From Hevea brasiliensis (taxonomy: Eukaryota > Streptophyta > Magnoliopsida > Malpighiales > Euphorbiaceae), in the NCBI RefSeq assembly GCF_030052815.1, contig NC_079510.1, positions 32,813,823 through 32,877,822 on the forward strand: DNA of 64,000 nt, in the 5' to 3' direction. The translations under genes were made by a program, and so were the position numbers. A model generated the notes under the pieces. The model saw only the letters and a list, made by a program, of their open reading frames with translations. It did not search any database and had not been told where the DNA came from. This document shows, in pieces, positions 21,797 to 33,716 of this stretch (the stretch's first letter is position 1; every line of letters begins with the position of its first letter).

Positions 21797-24289
21797 TACT
21801 TTATCTACTTATCATTTCACTTAGATTTTCCTATGTAGAATAGCATGGGTATTTTATAATTTCTTTAAGCAAGAAATTCTTACCTAAACTCACTATATTG
21901 CATGTGTCTCACCATACAAATTTTATTTTTTTTGGATCATAATCTCTTGGATCATAATCGCGAGAGATTATAATATACAATGGCAAGCCAACAGTGCATG
22001 AACATGTGGAGTTGAGAAGGTGCTAAAGATTTTGGTAAGAAAAATCCTGTCCAAGTAAGGGATGTGCATGGTCAAGGTTCAAGTTTAACCCAAGACGTAA
22101 GGATTGAAGTGATTCTCCATGTCTAGCATGGGGAAGCCTATGAACTTGCAGTTGCAGTTGTTGGAGATGAATGGAGGGTTCTTAGTTCAATATAATTCAG
22201 TTAAAGTGCTATGTGGGGATCACTTTTTCATGCTAGCCAAAGAAAGGGACAAGACTAGACTAGCCATGAAGGACCATTCTAAAAGCTGCACCGCCATAGC
22301 TTTTTTCTGATTCCCAATCAAGAGGAACACCTCTTTCACCTTGAACAGAATCTTGTCCTGCTCGCAACAAAATAAGCATAATTTCCCTTTTTCCTTTCCT
22401 CGATCATTATGCAAAAAAAGCAGATCATTCAACATCTCCCACCACCACTACCACCGCCAGCAACCCCACCACCACCACCACCAACGATAATAATCCCAAT
22501 AGTTGCCAAGACAACAAAAGTAGCCACGGCCTCACGACTATTCCAAATAGTCTTTTCACAGTTCACATGATATGTTATATTATACATTTTCTGTAACTCA
22601 TGATATGATTTGACATTATTAGGATTCTCTAAGGAACATGCCCATGTCCCACATTTTAATGGGTTCTCTACTACTAGACCTATTTTCAAGAATTATATGA
22701 GTAAATAAGACAATTGTGCCAAGAAAACCATGTAAAACAAGAAAATTTGCACTATTAGGGTATGCTTCTCTCCTCATAATTGGACCTCATTTTCACAACA
22801 AATTTTATTTTCAACACATCATTGATTATTGATTAACATTAATCATGGGGTATATCTGTACAAAATAAATATCAAACAAGTCATTTCTTCATTATTCCTT
22901 TTAAGACTGAAAATTTATAGTTTAAACATGAAAGCAATGTTTGTGTATGATGTTTTGGATATTAATGGATATTGATGTGGATTTAGTATCTTTTTATTTT
23001 ATATATAGAATAAGACAGACTATAACATGAATCTAAAGACAATCATAAAGAGAAAAATAGTTAAGATCATGTTTCAACCAACTCCGAGCACTATTGAGAG
23101 GATCCTCTTGTTTTTGAAACCCATAGGAAAAATTAGCATAAAATATAAAATTGATGTTTAATAGAGCTAAATAGCAAAAAAAAAAAATATATAATTGATT
23201 TCAATTAACTTGAGATTAAGATTTAGTTGTTATTGTGTTTGTGTATGATCAATGATATTCTTTCAACTATTGCAAAAACTGGAAACCCTTTTATTTCTTT
23301 AGAGTTCCAATCAGTTGCATGAAGCACAAAAAGAGAGAGAGGGAATATGAGTAATTGGTTAGTGGAGTTGAATTGTCCAATTTGCCTATTGGGGTTTTGG
23401 CAAATACCAACTAAAGTTCTGATAACTAGGAAACCACTCATGATTTACTTTCATCAATAGCCTCAATCAAATTAAAAGAGAGAGATTTGCTAATCTATCC
23501 CACTAACATGCTAGCCTTTTTTTTTTAATGTTTTTATAAACAATGATGTAAGTTTGAAAAAAAAATGACAAGTCCATATCTTCTTTGATGTGCAAGAGCT
23601 AATAATAAAAAAGGACCCCCCCTTTAGTGAATCCACCGTTGTAAGCTCAAGTACACCATATTAATCAATCCCAATCTTCCCTTTTTCTCTATCTTTCCTT
23701 TTATTTTTACTTTTTTACTCATTTTATTTCATTACTATAAATGAATATTAGATATAATCTAATTAATTTAATTATATTACAAATATCATTAGAGATTTCC
23801 ATTGACATTAAGGTATGAAATTAATCGATAAGCTTTGGACTCGTTTGGTTCAAAATTGTGTGTTTTTTGAGAAGTGAATTTTTAGAAAAGTAAATTTTCA
23901 AAAAAAGTTGCTTCCTAAAAGGTATGGTTTAATTATATTCGATTGTTATACTAAATTCCTAAGAAGCAAAATTGTATTAATGAAAAGTGATAATGAAAAT
24001 GACATGAATATTCTTATTCTACTTAATTGACAAAGCAAGAACAAGGATAAATATTGGCAACTAAATTTCGTAAAGCAAGAGTAAAAACAAAAGCAAGAAA
24101 AACTTAATTAACTAGGTTGAGCTAAGGAACTTAATTTCGTGTACGGTTAGGAAGTAAGATGCTTCACTTCCTTCGAACTTCACAAAAATGGCTAACTAAA
24201 TAAGCTTCATTTCGACACTTTTTGAAAATTTAAAGTTTCTTAGCTAAATTATCCCCAAAAAAACTAAAATCTTAGTTTAGTAATGTTAT
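21797..24289. other. AT-rich spacer with no confident gene
   Basis: No gene model is supported. The strongest open frame is the pair at 22220-22689 listed separately. The rest has short frames, poly(T)/poly(A) runs, and no repeat pairing that I recognise. Confidence 0.6.
22220..22689 (-). CDS. Hypothetical ORF pair with one membrane segment and glycine run
   Basis: From 22689 an 86-codon frame runs to 22429: a cysteine-containing N-terminal half (CGTWACSLENP), a hydrophobic stretch AVATFVVLATIGIIIV near residues 52-67 that could span a membrane, and a glycine-rich end. A second frame (22435-22220) overlaps its end by seven bases and contains another hydrophobic segment (ASLVLSLSLA). I do not recognise a family. 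It could be the debris of a host gene or chance; no splice model was established. Confidence 0.2.
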
Positions 24290-24648
24290 GCTCCATTTGT
24301 TTCGTGGAAAATAACTTATATATAGAAAATATTTTTCATATAAATTGTTACAAGAAAATGTTTTCTATGAAAATATTTTTTATTATTTGGTTGAAATATT
24401 AAACTAATAGTATGTATTTATATAATGCATTTATAAATATTTTTACATTTCAATAAAATTATTAAAAATCTAGAAAATTACTTTCTTTTCTAAAAAGATC
24501 AGAAGTCTTATTTTTTAAAAAAAATGATTTAGTTTTCTCATTGACCAAAAAAGTATTTTCTTTTGACTCATCTTACCGAGCGCCTCAAACCCTAAAAAAA
24601 TGTGAAAATATATTTTAAATAAATAATTTCTACACAATAAACAGAGCC
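24290..24648 (+). mobile_element. MITE-like inverted-repeat element, copy 1
   Basis: Ends GCTCCATTTGTTT... and ...AATAAACAGAGCC form an imperfect terminal inverted repeat of about 25 bases; the interior is AT-rich and non-coding (about 360 bp). It abuts copy 2, leaving the trinucleotide tta between them, so PIF/Harbinger-type TTA/TAA target duplication is possible but not proven. Confidence 0.55.
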
Positions 24649-24651
24649 TTA

Positions 24652-24981
24652 GGCTCTGTTTGTTTTATAAAAAAAATATTTTTCACACCTTTTAGTATTT
24701 TGAGCACTCAAAAAAATTAATTAATGACTGATCAAAAAGGAAACTAAATCATTTTTAAGGAAAATAATTTTTTTAAAAAAAAGTCTTTTTTTCATTTTTT
24801 ATACTTTAATAATTTTATTAAAATATAAAAATATTTATACATCTATAATATAAATATATATAATTAATTTAATATTATAATTAAATAATAAAAAATATTT
24901 CTATAAATAATAATTTTTTTAAAAATATTTTTCATAAAAAATTTTTATTATATAAATTATTTTTTACAAAATAAACGAGGC
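24652..24981 (-). mobile_element. MITE-like inverted-repeat element, copy 2, inverted
   Basis: It begins GGCTCTGTTTGTTTTATAAA and ends ...ACAAAATAAACGAGGC, the same terminal inverted repeat as copy 1. Internal blocks such as gatcaaaaaggaaactaaatc are the reverse complement of those in copy 1 (gatttagttttctcattgacc). About 330 bp, no coding. Confidence 0.55.
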
Positions 24982-25429
24982 ACTAGAATTTTTTTCAAAA
25001 TCGTGAAACCTTAAAAAGTATCTAAATAAGCATGAATGTATAGATAGGCGTGTGGGGGGCAGCAACTACACAACTATGATGCTCTAAACAGGATTCATTT
25101 GCTTTATATTGTTTTTTTTCCGTTGATACACCGTATAGACTGATAGTGACAGGAGACATATGTGACATACAAAGTGGGATAAAGGGAGCGTCTAATTATT
25201 GTTTTCCTTTTTATAGTCAAGATGTTGGGCTTTTTTTTTTATAATTCATTATTAAAAATTGCTTTTATGTATGGTCGCACGTGGAGTTCCCCTATAGGAA
25301 GGGCTACCACCACTACTAGTAGTGCTCAACTAAATAATCGTTTCTATCCCAACTTTATTTTTATAAAATAAATTTTATTTTATTAATAATTATATTTATA
25401 TAAATTAATAAATATTAATCCAAATTTTA

Positions 25430-25740
25430 TTTATTTTATAAAAAATAATTTATATATAAAAAATATTTTTCATAAAAATATTTTTTATTATTTAATTATA
25501 ATATTAAATTAATAATATATATTTATATCATGTATATATAATTATTTTTATATTTTAATAAAATTACTAAATTTTAAAAATGATAATGACTTTTTTTGAA
25601 TAGAGTAAGTCATTTTTTTTAAATGATTTAATTTTTTTTTAATGAGTAAAATATTTTTTATTAATTTATTTTACTGAGTATTCTAAATATTAGAAAATAA
25701 AAAAATTATTTTTCAAAAAAATTAAAAAAAATAAAATAAT
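25430..25740 (+). mobile_element. MITE-like element, copy 3, partial
   Basis: The segment shares with copy 1 the succession aaaatatttttcataaaaat, an atttaattata block, ttaataaaatta, and a gatttaattttttttt block near 25620, in the same orientation as copy 1. Clear termini were not found, so it is partial. The stretch 24982-25429 between copies 2 and 3 is AT-rich with no feature. Confidence 0.45.
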
Positions 25741-25828
25741 GGTAAAAGACATCAATTCATAGAAAATCCTATAAATAATATGTAATTTTTCAAGTTATTC
25801 TTTTAAATTTTTGCTATCTTTGTTTATC

Positions 25829-26130
25829 GGCTAAATTTCATTCACCGTCCCTCAATTTTAAGAGTTATTTTAGTAATGTTTCTCAACTTTAATTTGTATC
25901 ACAAAAATTCTCTGACTTTAATTTAACACAATCAAAAGTCCCTCAAACCACTTTCCGATAGTATCTTCGGCCAAAAGCTTAGATGGACATGCCTAGGAGG
26001 AATAAAAATAATACAAAATTTCCTCTCTCTGTCACGTGAGATTTTAACAATAAAAAATTTATTTTTCTCTCTTTCCCCTCTCTTCTCTATGTGGCCAGGG
26101 AATCCCTCTCTTGCTCTCTCTCCCATGCCT
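25829..26130 (+). repeat. Left terminal inverted repeat of the MULE
   Basis: Pairs with 60850-61140: for example cactttccgatagtatcttc (25950-25969) is matched in reverse complement near 61016-61034. The minus-strand frame at 25932-26201 lies in this arm and is not a gene. Confidence 0.88.
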
Positions 26131-26221
26131 CTCTTCCTCCTTATACAGGCCCACACATCAAACCCTTGACAAGCAGACCCACCCCCACCCTCACCCTCCA
26201 TTCATCATCAAACTCATAAAC

Positions 26222-28403
26222 TGTAATGACCCAAACCAGGAATCGTTATCGACGTCAGGGATCGAGTCAGCTTAAGGCTGTCGAAACCTGTAGTAAGCTT
26301 GAAACCTGTAAAACTTACGTACATTTCTGCATCTCACAATCTTAACATACATCAAACTATTACACTTTAGTCTTGTCATCCATACATAAACATTCATAAT
26401 ATAAAAATGGTTCATAATTTGAACCTTAGCATACATAAAATCCAAAGTGTATTGATTCAACATGCATACCCTCAAAAGGGTTCACACAACGTATACATCA
26501 TTATACTCTAAACAATTATTACATATTTCTAATTTCTTTTAAATTCAAGTACAATACTAACCTTTAAAAAATTACATGTCCATCTACCCATACATCATAT
26601 ATAAAGAAGGGCTAAGACTACCCCTGAAGCTCTCTCTTCAAGAACTCTTTTAGTCTTGCAACCTTGCACCTGGGGGTTAGGGGAATGGGGTAAGCTTACA
26701 CAAGCTCACTGAGTAAACTAACTATCATTAATTTCATCATTCATTCACACATGTGCAATGCATCATTCACATGGATTTTCATATCACAAACATTTCACGT
26801 AAGATGGACATTATCACCCATAAATCCCCAAACTTTTCCTTTTAAACATGACTTGTGTCATGTACCCAGGGGCAACTATCAGATCTCCTTTGAAGGGCAA
26901 TGTAAGATCTCCCCTTAGGATTTACATATGGATCCATAACATTACATAACATAACATAACATAGGGGAAGTAATGGGTCATCCAATATCCATCAATGCAC
27001 CAATAGTAATTTATGCAATTATGCAACATCTTCATGTTCTAGATACATACATCCTAGATAAGAATGCTCATTAATTACTTATAAACAGTTTTCATTTTAT
27101 TAAGATTAGAGTTACTTACCTCTTGTAGCCTATCAACCTCCTTACTAGAACATGAGCTATCTTTAGATCCTTCTCTTCTAAGTCACTCAAGCTCGATCCT
27201 ATAAAATCAAACCCTAGAGTGTTATACAAGGCTCTAAAACTCTATACATAAAATAAACATCCTATTCTAGGCCCATAGGAGCCATGAAATTAGGTTTTGC
27301 AACTTTGGAATTAAAGGAAAAAATAAGTGGACAGAACCAAGTTTAGTTGCCTGAGGCTTGGGTTTCGGTTGTTGAACCTTGGGACATCATGTACCTAATT
27401 TTAGGCAATAGTCACTGTGGCTGCCGAAGTCTAGGACTTCGGCTGTCGAACCTAGAAAACTTCTAAATTTTTCAAGAATATGCGAGCTTTGGTTGCCAAA
27501 CCTCTAGCTTTTGGCAGTCGAACCTGGAAATTTCTAGAATTTCTAAGTCGAAAACCTGTAAATCTCTTCTCCTAAAAGCCTCAAAACTCATTTCAACGTG
27601 TCAAAACACAATCTCATCACATATAAACATCTCTAAGGCCTAGAACAACTAGAAAACATGCTTAAAACCTGCATATATTCATCAAAACTCAAATCCTAGG
27701 TTCCCCCAAACCCATATGCATAAACTTCATTAAAAACTCAACTTAAAACAACTTTTCATGAAATTAAAGCTTTGGAAACCTAATTTCTCATTAAGTCACT
27801 TAGTTCTATTTATTAGATCAAGAAGAAAAGAAGGTTATCTCTTTTCTTGGAGCTTGAAGGTGAGAGAACCAAAGCCTTAAAGCTTGAATTTACTCTTCCA
27901 CACTTTCCAATGGAAGAATCCACCTCCAAATCTTCAAAACTCAAGCAAATCTCTTCAAAGAGCCCCCCTTGTATGCCCTAAAACTTGAGAGAGAGAGAGA
28001 GAGGAAAGAAAGAAACCCAATTGTTTTTAGCAAGAAAAGAATTGAGATCCCTTTTATACTCTCTCTATGGAGGGACTTTCGGCTACCGAAAGTTCAACTT
28101 TTAGTTGCTGGAGTCGATTTTGTCCAAATAGGCACCCGAACCAAAAAGAGACTTTAGCTGCCAAAAGTTTATCTTTTGGCAGTCGAAGTTCCTTTTGCCC
28201 TAAACAACTTTTTTAAAACATTTAGGAAATAAAACCTTTAAAACATTTTTTCATTCTTGAATACATTTTGAATATTTTAAACACAAATACATGAACAAAA
28301 TTTCACATCTCACCACCACTTCTTAGTCAGTGAAGTTTTAATTTTTATCAGAATATTCCATTAAGGACAGATATTTTGACATCGAAAAATGGTGAATGTC
28401 ACA
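26222..28403 (-). repeat. 3' LTR of element C
   Basis: 2182 bp, + strand ends TGTAATGACC...GTCACA. Matches 57813-59914 throughout with substitutions and small indels. Contains several short inverted repeats around TTCGG/CCGAA at about 27350-27530 and 28078-28190, and a GA microsatellite near 27988. Frames within it are not genes. Confidence 0.95.
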
Positions 28404-28420
28404 TTCTCCCCCCCTTAAGA
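28404..28420 (-). other. Polypurine tract of element C
   Basis: On the minus strand TCTTAAGGGGGGGAGAA directly precedes the 3' LTR start TGTGACATTC. Confidence 0.9.
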
Positions 28421-28559
28421 ACATTCATCGTTGAATGTCAAAACACATAGACACAAAAAAAACATACATAACAAACATAACATATAGAACATACCTAGAA
28501 AAGGTGAAAAATATTGTTGTAACATGGAATTGCTAGTTTTCCACGTGTGCTCTTGCATG

Positions 28560-29800
28560 TTGTGGCAGTTTCATAACACCTTAACCATCGATATCTCCTT
28601 ATTCCTCAGCTTCCTTGCTTAAGTGTCTACAATCTGGACAGAACATAAGAAAGATCTTTTGAAATTTCTATGTCTGGTTCACTTATAACCTTGTTTGGAT
28701 CTGACATAAACTTCCTCAATATAGAAACATGGAACACCGGATGCATCCTCTCTATTTTTGGTGGCAAAACTAACTTATAAGACACATTTTCAACCCTTTG
28801 TAGCACTTCAAATGGTCCAATGTACCTTGAAGCTAGCTTGCCTCTTTTTCCAAACCTGATTACACTCTTCATTGGAGATACCTTCAGAAGCACCATATCC
28901 CCCTCCTGAAAAACCACTTCTCTTTTATAGAGGTCTGCATAACTCTTCTGTGTACTGATTACTGTCTTCAACCTTGCCCTAATTAAGGGCATGGCTTGAT
29001 TGGTGACTTCCAGCAGTTCCGTTCCTACTAAGGCTCTTTCACTAACTTCTTCCTAACACATGGGAGATCTATATTTTCTCCCATATATAGCTTTATATGG
29101 TGCCATTTCGATGATAGAGTGATAGTTGTTATTGTATGCAAACTCAACCAGGGAAAGGTACTTTTTCCACGATCCACAAAAGTTAAGTACACACATTCTC
29201 ACCATATCCTCCAAAGTCTGTATGGTCATTTCTGATTGTCTATCTATTTGAGGGTGAAAGATTATGCTGAAGTCTAACCTAGCACCTAACTCATTTTGAA
29301 GATAGCACCAAAATCATGATGTGAACTATGATCCTCTGTCAAAGACTATTGTCACTAAAGCTCCATGCAACCTTATTATCTCTGCCATGTATGCCTAAGC
29401 TAACTTATCTACAGAGTAGTTAGCTCTAATATAAATGAAGTAAGTAGTCTTGTTTAGCCTATCCACCATTACCCATATCGAGTCATGTCTGTTGAAGGTG
29501 ACCGGTAACCCCATAACAAAGTCCATGGCCACATTTTCTCATTTTCACTCTGGAACAGGTAGTGGGTTGAGCATTCCTGTTAGCTTCTGATGCTCCAACT
29601 TTACTCTCTGATAGACCTCGCAAACAGTCACAAACTGTGCAATCTCCTTCTTAATAGAAGGCCACCAATACATCTTTTTTAAGTCCTGATACATTTTGGT
29701 GGCTCCAGGGTGCACACTATACTTAGCATTATGAGCTTCCCTTATAATGTCTCCCTTGAGTTGAGTGTCATTTGGTACACACAACCTGTTGATGTACCTT
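28560..29800 (-). pseudogene. Integrase and chromodomain-like tail of element C
   Basis: The zinc-binding region reads HNAKYSVHPGATKMYQDLKKMYWW then CEVYQRVKLEHQKLTG at about 29710-29590; one cysteine of the C-X2-C pair is tyrosine. The catalytic core (29540-29220) is fragmented. The C-terminal part reads GDMVLLKVSPMKSVIRFGKRGKLASRYIGPFEVL (GPY/F module) and HPVFHVSILRKF at about 28740, followed by a broken chromodomain-like tail with KLRNKEISMVKVL at about 28590. Confidence 0.85.
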
Positions 29801-29959
29801 CACATTCCTTTTTCGTCAAAACGAAATTCACTAATCTTACCTTTCTGCACTAATTTTGCTATTTTCACCAACTTAGGATCTTCATATTGTTTGTTTGCTA
29901 TTTGTCTTAAATAATCTGGTGTCACCTTCACTTGAGCTATTTAGGTACCCTTGGCTTAT

Positions 29960-31200
29960 AACTCAAGTTACAACCCTTCTCCAATCCGCTGGTGTAACTC
30001 TTTCAAGATGAGTAGTCTTTTTATGGATATATATGTGCTAAATTGCAAAATGATTTCTGGTTGAGGACATCTATAACAACATTTTCCTTTCCCAGATGGT
30101 ACTGGATTGTACAGTTATATTCACTGAGTTGTTCTACCCATCTTCTCTGTTTGAGATTAAGCTCTTTCTGCTTAAAGATGCATTGGAGACTTTTATGGTC
30201 TGTGAAGATCTCACATTTTACTCTATAAAGATAATGTCTTTACATCTTTAGAGTAAAATATGGTCATCATTTCTAAATCAAGAGTGTGATAGTTAGCTTT
30301 ATGCTTCTTAAACTATCTTGAAGCATATACTATTACTCTTCCCTTCTGCATGAAAACACATCCCAAACCCACTTTGGAGGCATCACAGTAGACAGTGAAA
30401 TCTTCATTGCTTAAAGGCAGAGCTAGTACTGGTGTTGAAATCAGACACTCATTAAGCTTTTAAAAGCTCTCCTCACATTCATTACTCCATTCACACTTCT
30501 TATTCTTCTGAGTTAACCTAGTCATTGGGGTAGCTATCTTAAAGAAATCAGATACAAATCTCCTATAATAGCTATCCAAACCTAGGAAACTCTTGATCTC
30601 TGCCACTTAATTGGCCTTGGCCAATCTATTATTGCTTCTACCTTCTTAGGATCCACTTCGATTTCATTATTTAACACTATATGCCCTAAGAAGGATATAC
30701 TCTTAAGCTAAAACTCACACTTGGAGAACTTGGTATACAACTGATCCTCCGTCAGCGTTTGAAAAACTATTTTTAAATGCTGCGCTTGCTCTTCTGGACT
30801 TCTGGAATACACCAAAATATAATCAACAAAGATGATTACAAAGTGTTCCATATATTCTCTAAATACCTTATTCATGAGATCCATTAATGCAGCTGGGGCA
30901 TTTATTAACCCTAACGGCATCATAAGGAACTCATAATGCCTTGATCTAATCCAAAATACAAATTTTGAAATATTTGACTCCTTAATACTCAATTGGTGAT
31001 ATTCAAACCTCAAATCTATCTTTGAAAAATAATTAGCTCCAGCCAGCTGATCAAACAAATCATCAATACGGGGCAAAGGGTACTTGTTCTTTGTCGTTAC
31101 CTTCTTCAACTGTCTATAGTCAATGCACAGCCTTAAAGATCCATCCTTCTTCTTTACAAATAGTATTGGAGCACCCTAAGGGGAAGTACTTGATCTGATG
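29960..31200 (-). pseudogene. pol: Reverse transcriptase and RNase H of element C
   Basis: [22 protein letters not shown] (about 31060-31010), [23 protein letters not shown], and the catalytic box [11 protein letters not shown] at about 30820, in which the second catalytic aspartate of the F-V-D-D motif is tyrosine. RNase H starts with a YCDASKVGLGC motif near 30400 and is followed by a degraded TD..SL and HPGK region near 30060-30200. Several stops and at least one frameshift lie between 30700 and 30600. Confidence 0.87.
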
Positions 31201-31457
31201 AATACCTTATCCACTAATTCCTATAGTTGTTCTTTCAATTCTTTCAACTCTCCAGGAGCCATCCTATAAGGAGGAATAGATATGAGTCTAGTACCAGGCA
31301 TTAGATTAATTTTAAAATCTATCTTCCTTTTAAGTGGCAGACTTAGTAGTTTCTCTGGAAACACATCTGAAAACTCTCTTACTATAGGAACTGATTTTGT
31401 TCTACTTTAATTCTCCACAACTTTTCTAACATGAGCTAAAAACCATCTAAACCCTTT

Positions 31458-31880
31458 TCAAAGCATCTTACTGGCTTGAATTGTGGAGATCATCCCCTTC
31501 ACTGCTGATGTCTGATCTTCGTGAAAGACTACCTCTAACCTATTCAGTCTTTTGAACTTTATTACCTTGTTTTTACAGTCTAAGGTGGCATAATTGGCTG
31601 AGAGACAATCCATCCCTAGAATAACATCAAAATCTATCAATTCTAGGACCACCAAGTTAGTTGGAAAACATTTATCCTCCACCATCACTGAACAAGAGTA
31701 ACAAATCATCTCTATCACCAAAGGATCACTCTCGGGCCCATTAACAAACAACGAACATTGCAAACTCAAAACTATTAACAACCTTAGAACCACTTTAGGG
31801 TTAACGAAAGAATGGGATGCACTAGGATTAATCAAAACATACATATTGAAACTTCCAATGTAAAGATTACCTGACACCAC
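31458..31880 (-). pseudogene. Aspartic protease domain of element C
   Basis: Open from 31880 with GNLYIGSFNMYVLINPSASH, where the lineage consensus is L-(I/F)-D-P-G-(A/S)-(T/S)-H; the catalytic aspartate is asparagine (a G-to-A change) and the glycine is serine. Downstream DFDVILGMDCLSANYATLDC matches the usual VILGMDWL segment with Trp changed to Cys. A cleavage-competent enzyme is not possible. Confidence 0.87.
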
Positions 31881-32054
31881 AGTGTTGGAGGTATTGGCTT
31901 CTTATTATGTCATGATAAAGATTCGTGTTGGTGCTGTTGAACCCCTTCCTTGAGAGCTTGCTAGAGAGGAAGAAGAACCTCATCTTTTATCCTATCCCCT
32001 TCCTGATGAAGGACTTATAGAAGTTCGTCTCGCTGTCGATTGAGCCACACTGCT
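31881..32054 (-). pseudogene. gag: gag of element C, second part after element D
   Basis: Minus-strand sequence continues the serine/threonine-rich linker after the zinc knuckle (SVAQSTARRTSIS near 32040, then GSSSSLASSQGRGS near 31960) and enters the protease domain. The junction with element D is at 32055-32059 (taacc). Confidence 0.75.
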
Positions 32055-32059
32055 TAACC

Positions 32060-33697
32060 TGTTTGCTTGGTTTTACAACCACCGCAAGTGCGCGGATCGC
32101 TAACAAGTAATAAAGTGATGAGTAAAGTATCATTCCCATGAGAAGTTATAGGTGTAAGTACTAAACTACACAACAATCTTAACTATTTAAAATACCGAAA
32201 GTTATAAGAGGGTAAATTCTAAACTAAGATGAATAACTGTTGAGAATCAAAGAAAGTGAATATGAAAACTTGAAGAAAATTCTAATTATGTGAATAATTC
32301 TAAACTTTTAGATTTCACACCTTAACCTTGTTATAGTTTTAATCTTGCTTTATCAATGGATTGAGTGTTTGTTTCTTTGATGGAAATTAATCCTAAGGTA
32401 TCTTAGATCCTCTCTCAAGGTATCTAAGGTGTATTTCAATTAGAACCAAACCCTACTTTCGTTAGTGATTAGTCCTAATTAAAATCCTTTGAGATCTATG
32501 ATTAATTTTGGAATTCCACAAAGGTTATCAGCCTATCTCTAGGTTAGATTTCCTAGTTTCAAAATCTTGATTTTCTAATGCTAATCTTCACTTCTCAGTT
32601 CATCAACTAGTATCTTAGATCATGACTAGGTGGGTATCAATACATAGCATGCATTAAGAACACAAGAGATTGAATCAAAGAACAAAACTCAATTCCATTA
32701 AATAAAACTCAATATATATCCATAACAAAAGTAAAAAATACTACTTTCTAAATTTCAGAATTTAAGGAGTTACTCACTCATTGTGAGTTTAATAAACATA
32801 CTGTAATAAAAGTGAAAGCACATAAAACCAATCTGAAGACTAAAAACAAAAGTACCGAGGGAAGATTCCACAGCTGTAAACTTGTGAAACTTTGGCTGAG
32901 AAGTCTGTCCTTGTCACTAATGTGATCCTTCTTCAAGACGACTAGGGTTCCTCAGGAAGGCTTCTCTCAAAACTCTTTCCTTTGTGTGTGTATGTAGCAG
33001 TATCTCCATACTCCTTTTTTTATGTTTTATGCTGGCCTCCCTTTATATTAGGTGTCCTTGGTTAAGTTTTAGAGTCCCAAGGGCATTAGAAGTCCAATTG
33101 GTGTGCCAAAATAGGAGTTAGAGTCAGATTTAGAAAGTTGCTAAAACATAGTACATGGTCCATGTATCACTACATAGCCTGGGGTGTGTAATTATTGGAG
33201 TTAATGGCCTCTTTTCGGATCGGAGGCAGTAAGTTACACGGGTCTTAGATGCTTACATGGGTCAACTTACACAGCCTATGTACTTGTGCATCCTCCATTT
33301 ACTTCTTCAATCCTTAGTAACAGAAAGTTACATGAGTCTCTTAAAGGTTACACGGCCCGAGTTACACGGCTCATGTACTGTGGCTTTTCTACAACTTCTT
33401 CAAGTCTCGCTAGGCAAGATGTTACATGGGTCCAGGGGTTGTGTTTACACGACATGTGTAAAGTGTATCAGCAACTTGTCTTGCTTTTTAAGTTCTTCTA
33501 AGCTTTCTTCTTTGCTCCTATGCCTTGAATTTCCTTCAGAATACCTAAAAATATGCAAAAAATATAGATTTTAGTGTGGATCAGTGAAATTTACAAAAAC
33601 TAATGAAATTATCAAATATGCATACAATTACCTATCTAAATGCTTTGAAATGTTGTACAATTGTGCTTAAAAATATCTATATAATAAAAGTGTATCA
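32060..33697 (-). repeat. 3' LTR of element D
   Basis: 1638 bp, + strand TGTTTGCTTGG...GTGTATCA. Matches 54503-56131. Contains an Athila-like CACCGCAAGTGC block and several TTACACGG/CCGTGTA palindromes at about 33170-33470. Confidence 0.95.
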
Positions 33698-33716
33698 AAT
33701 ACCCCCAAACTCAAAC
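33698..33716 (-). other. Polypurine tract of element D
   Basis: Minus strand GAGTTTGGGGGTATT immediately precedes the 3' LTR start TGATACAC, the form usual in Athila elements. Confidence 0.85.
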
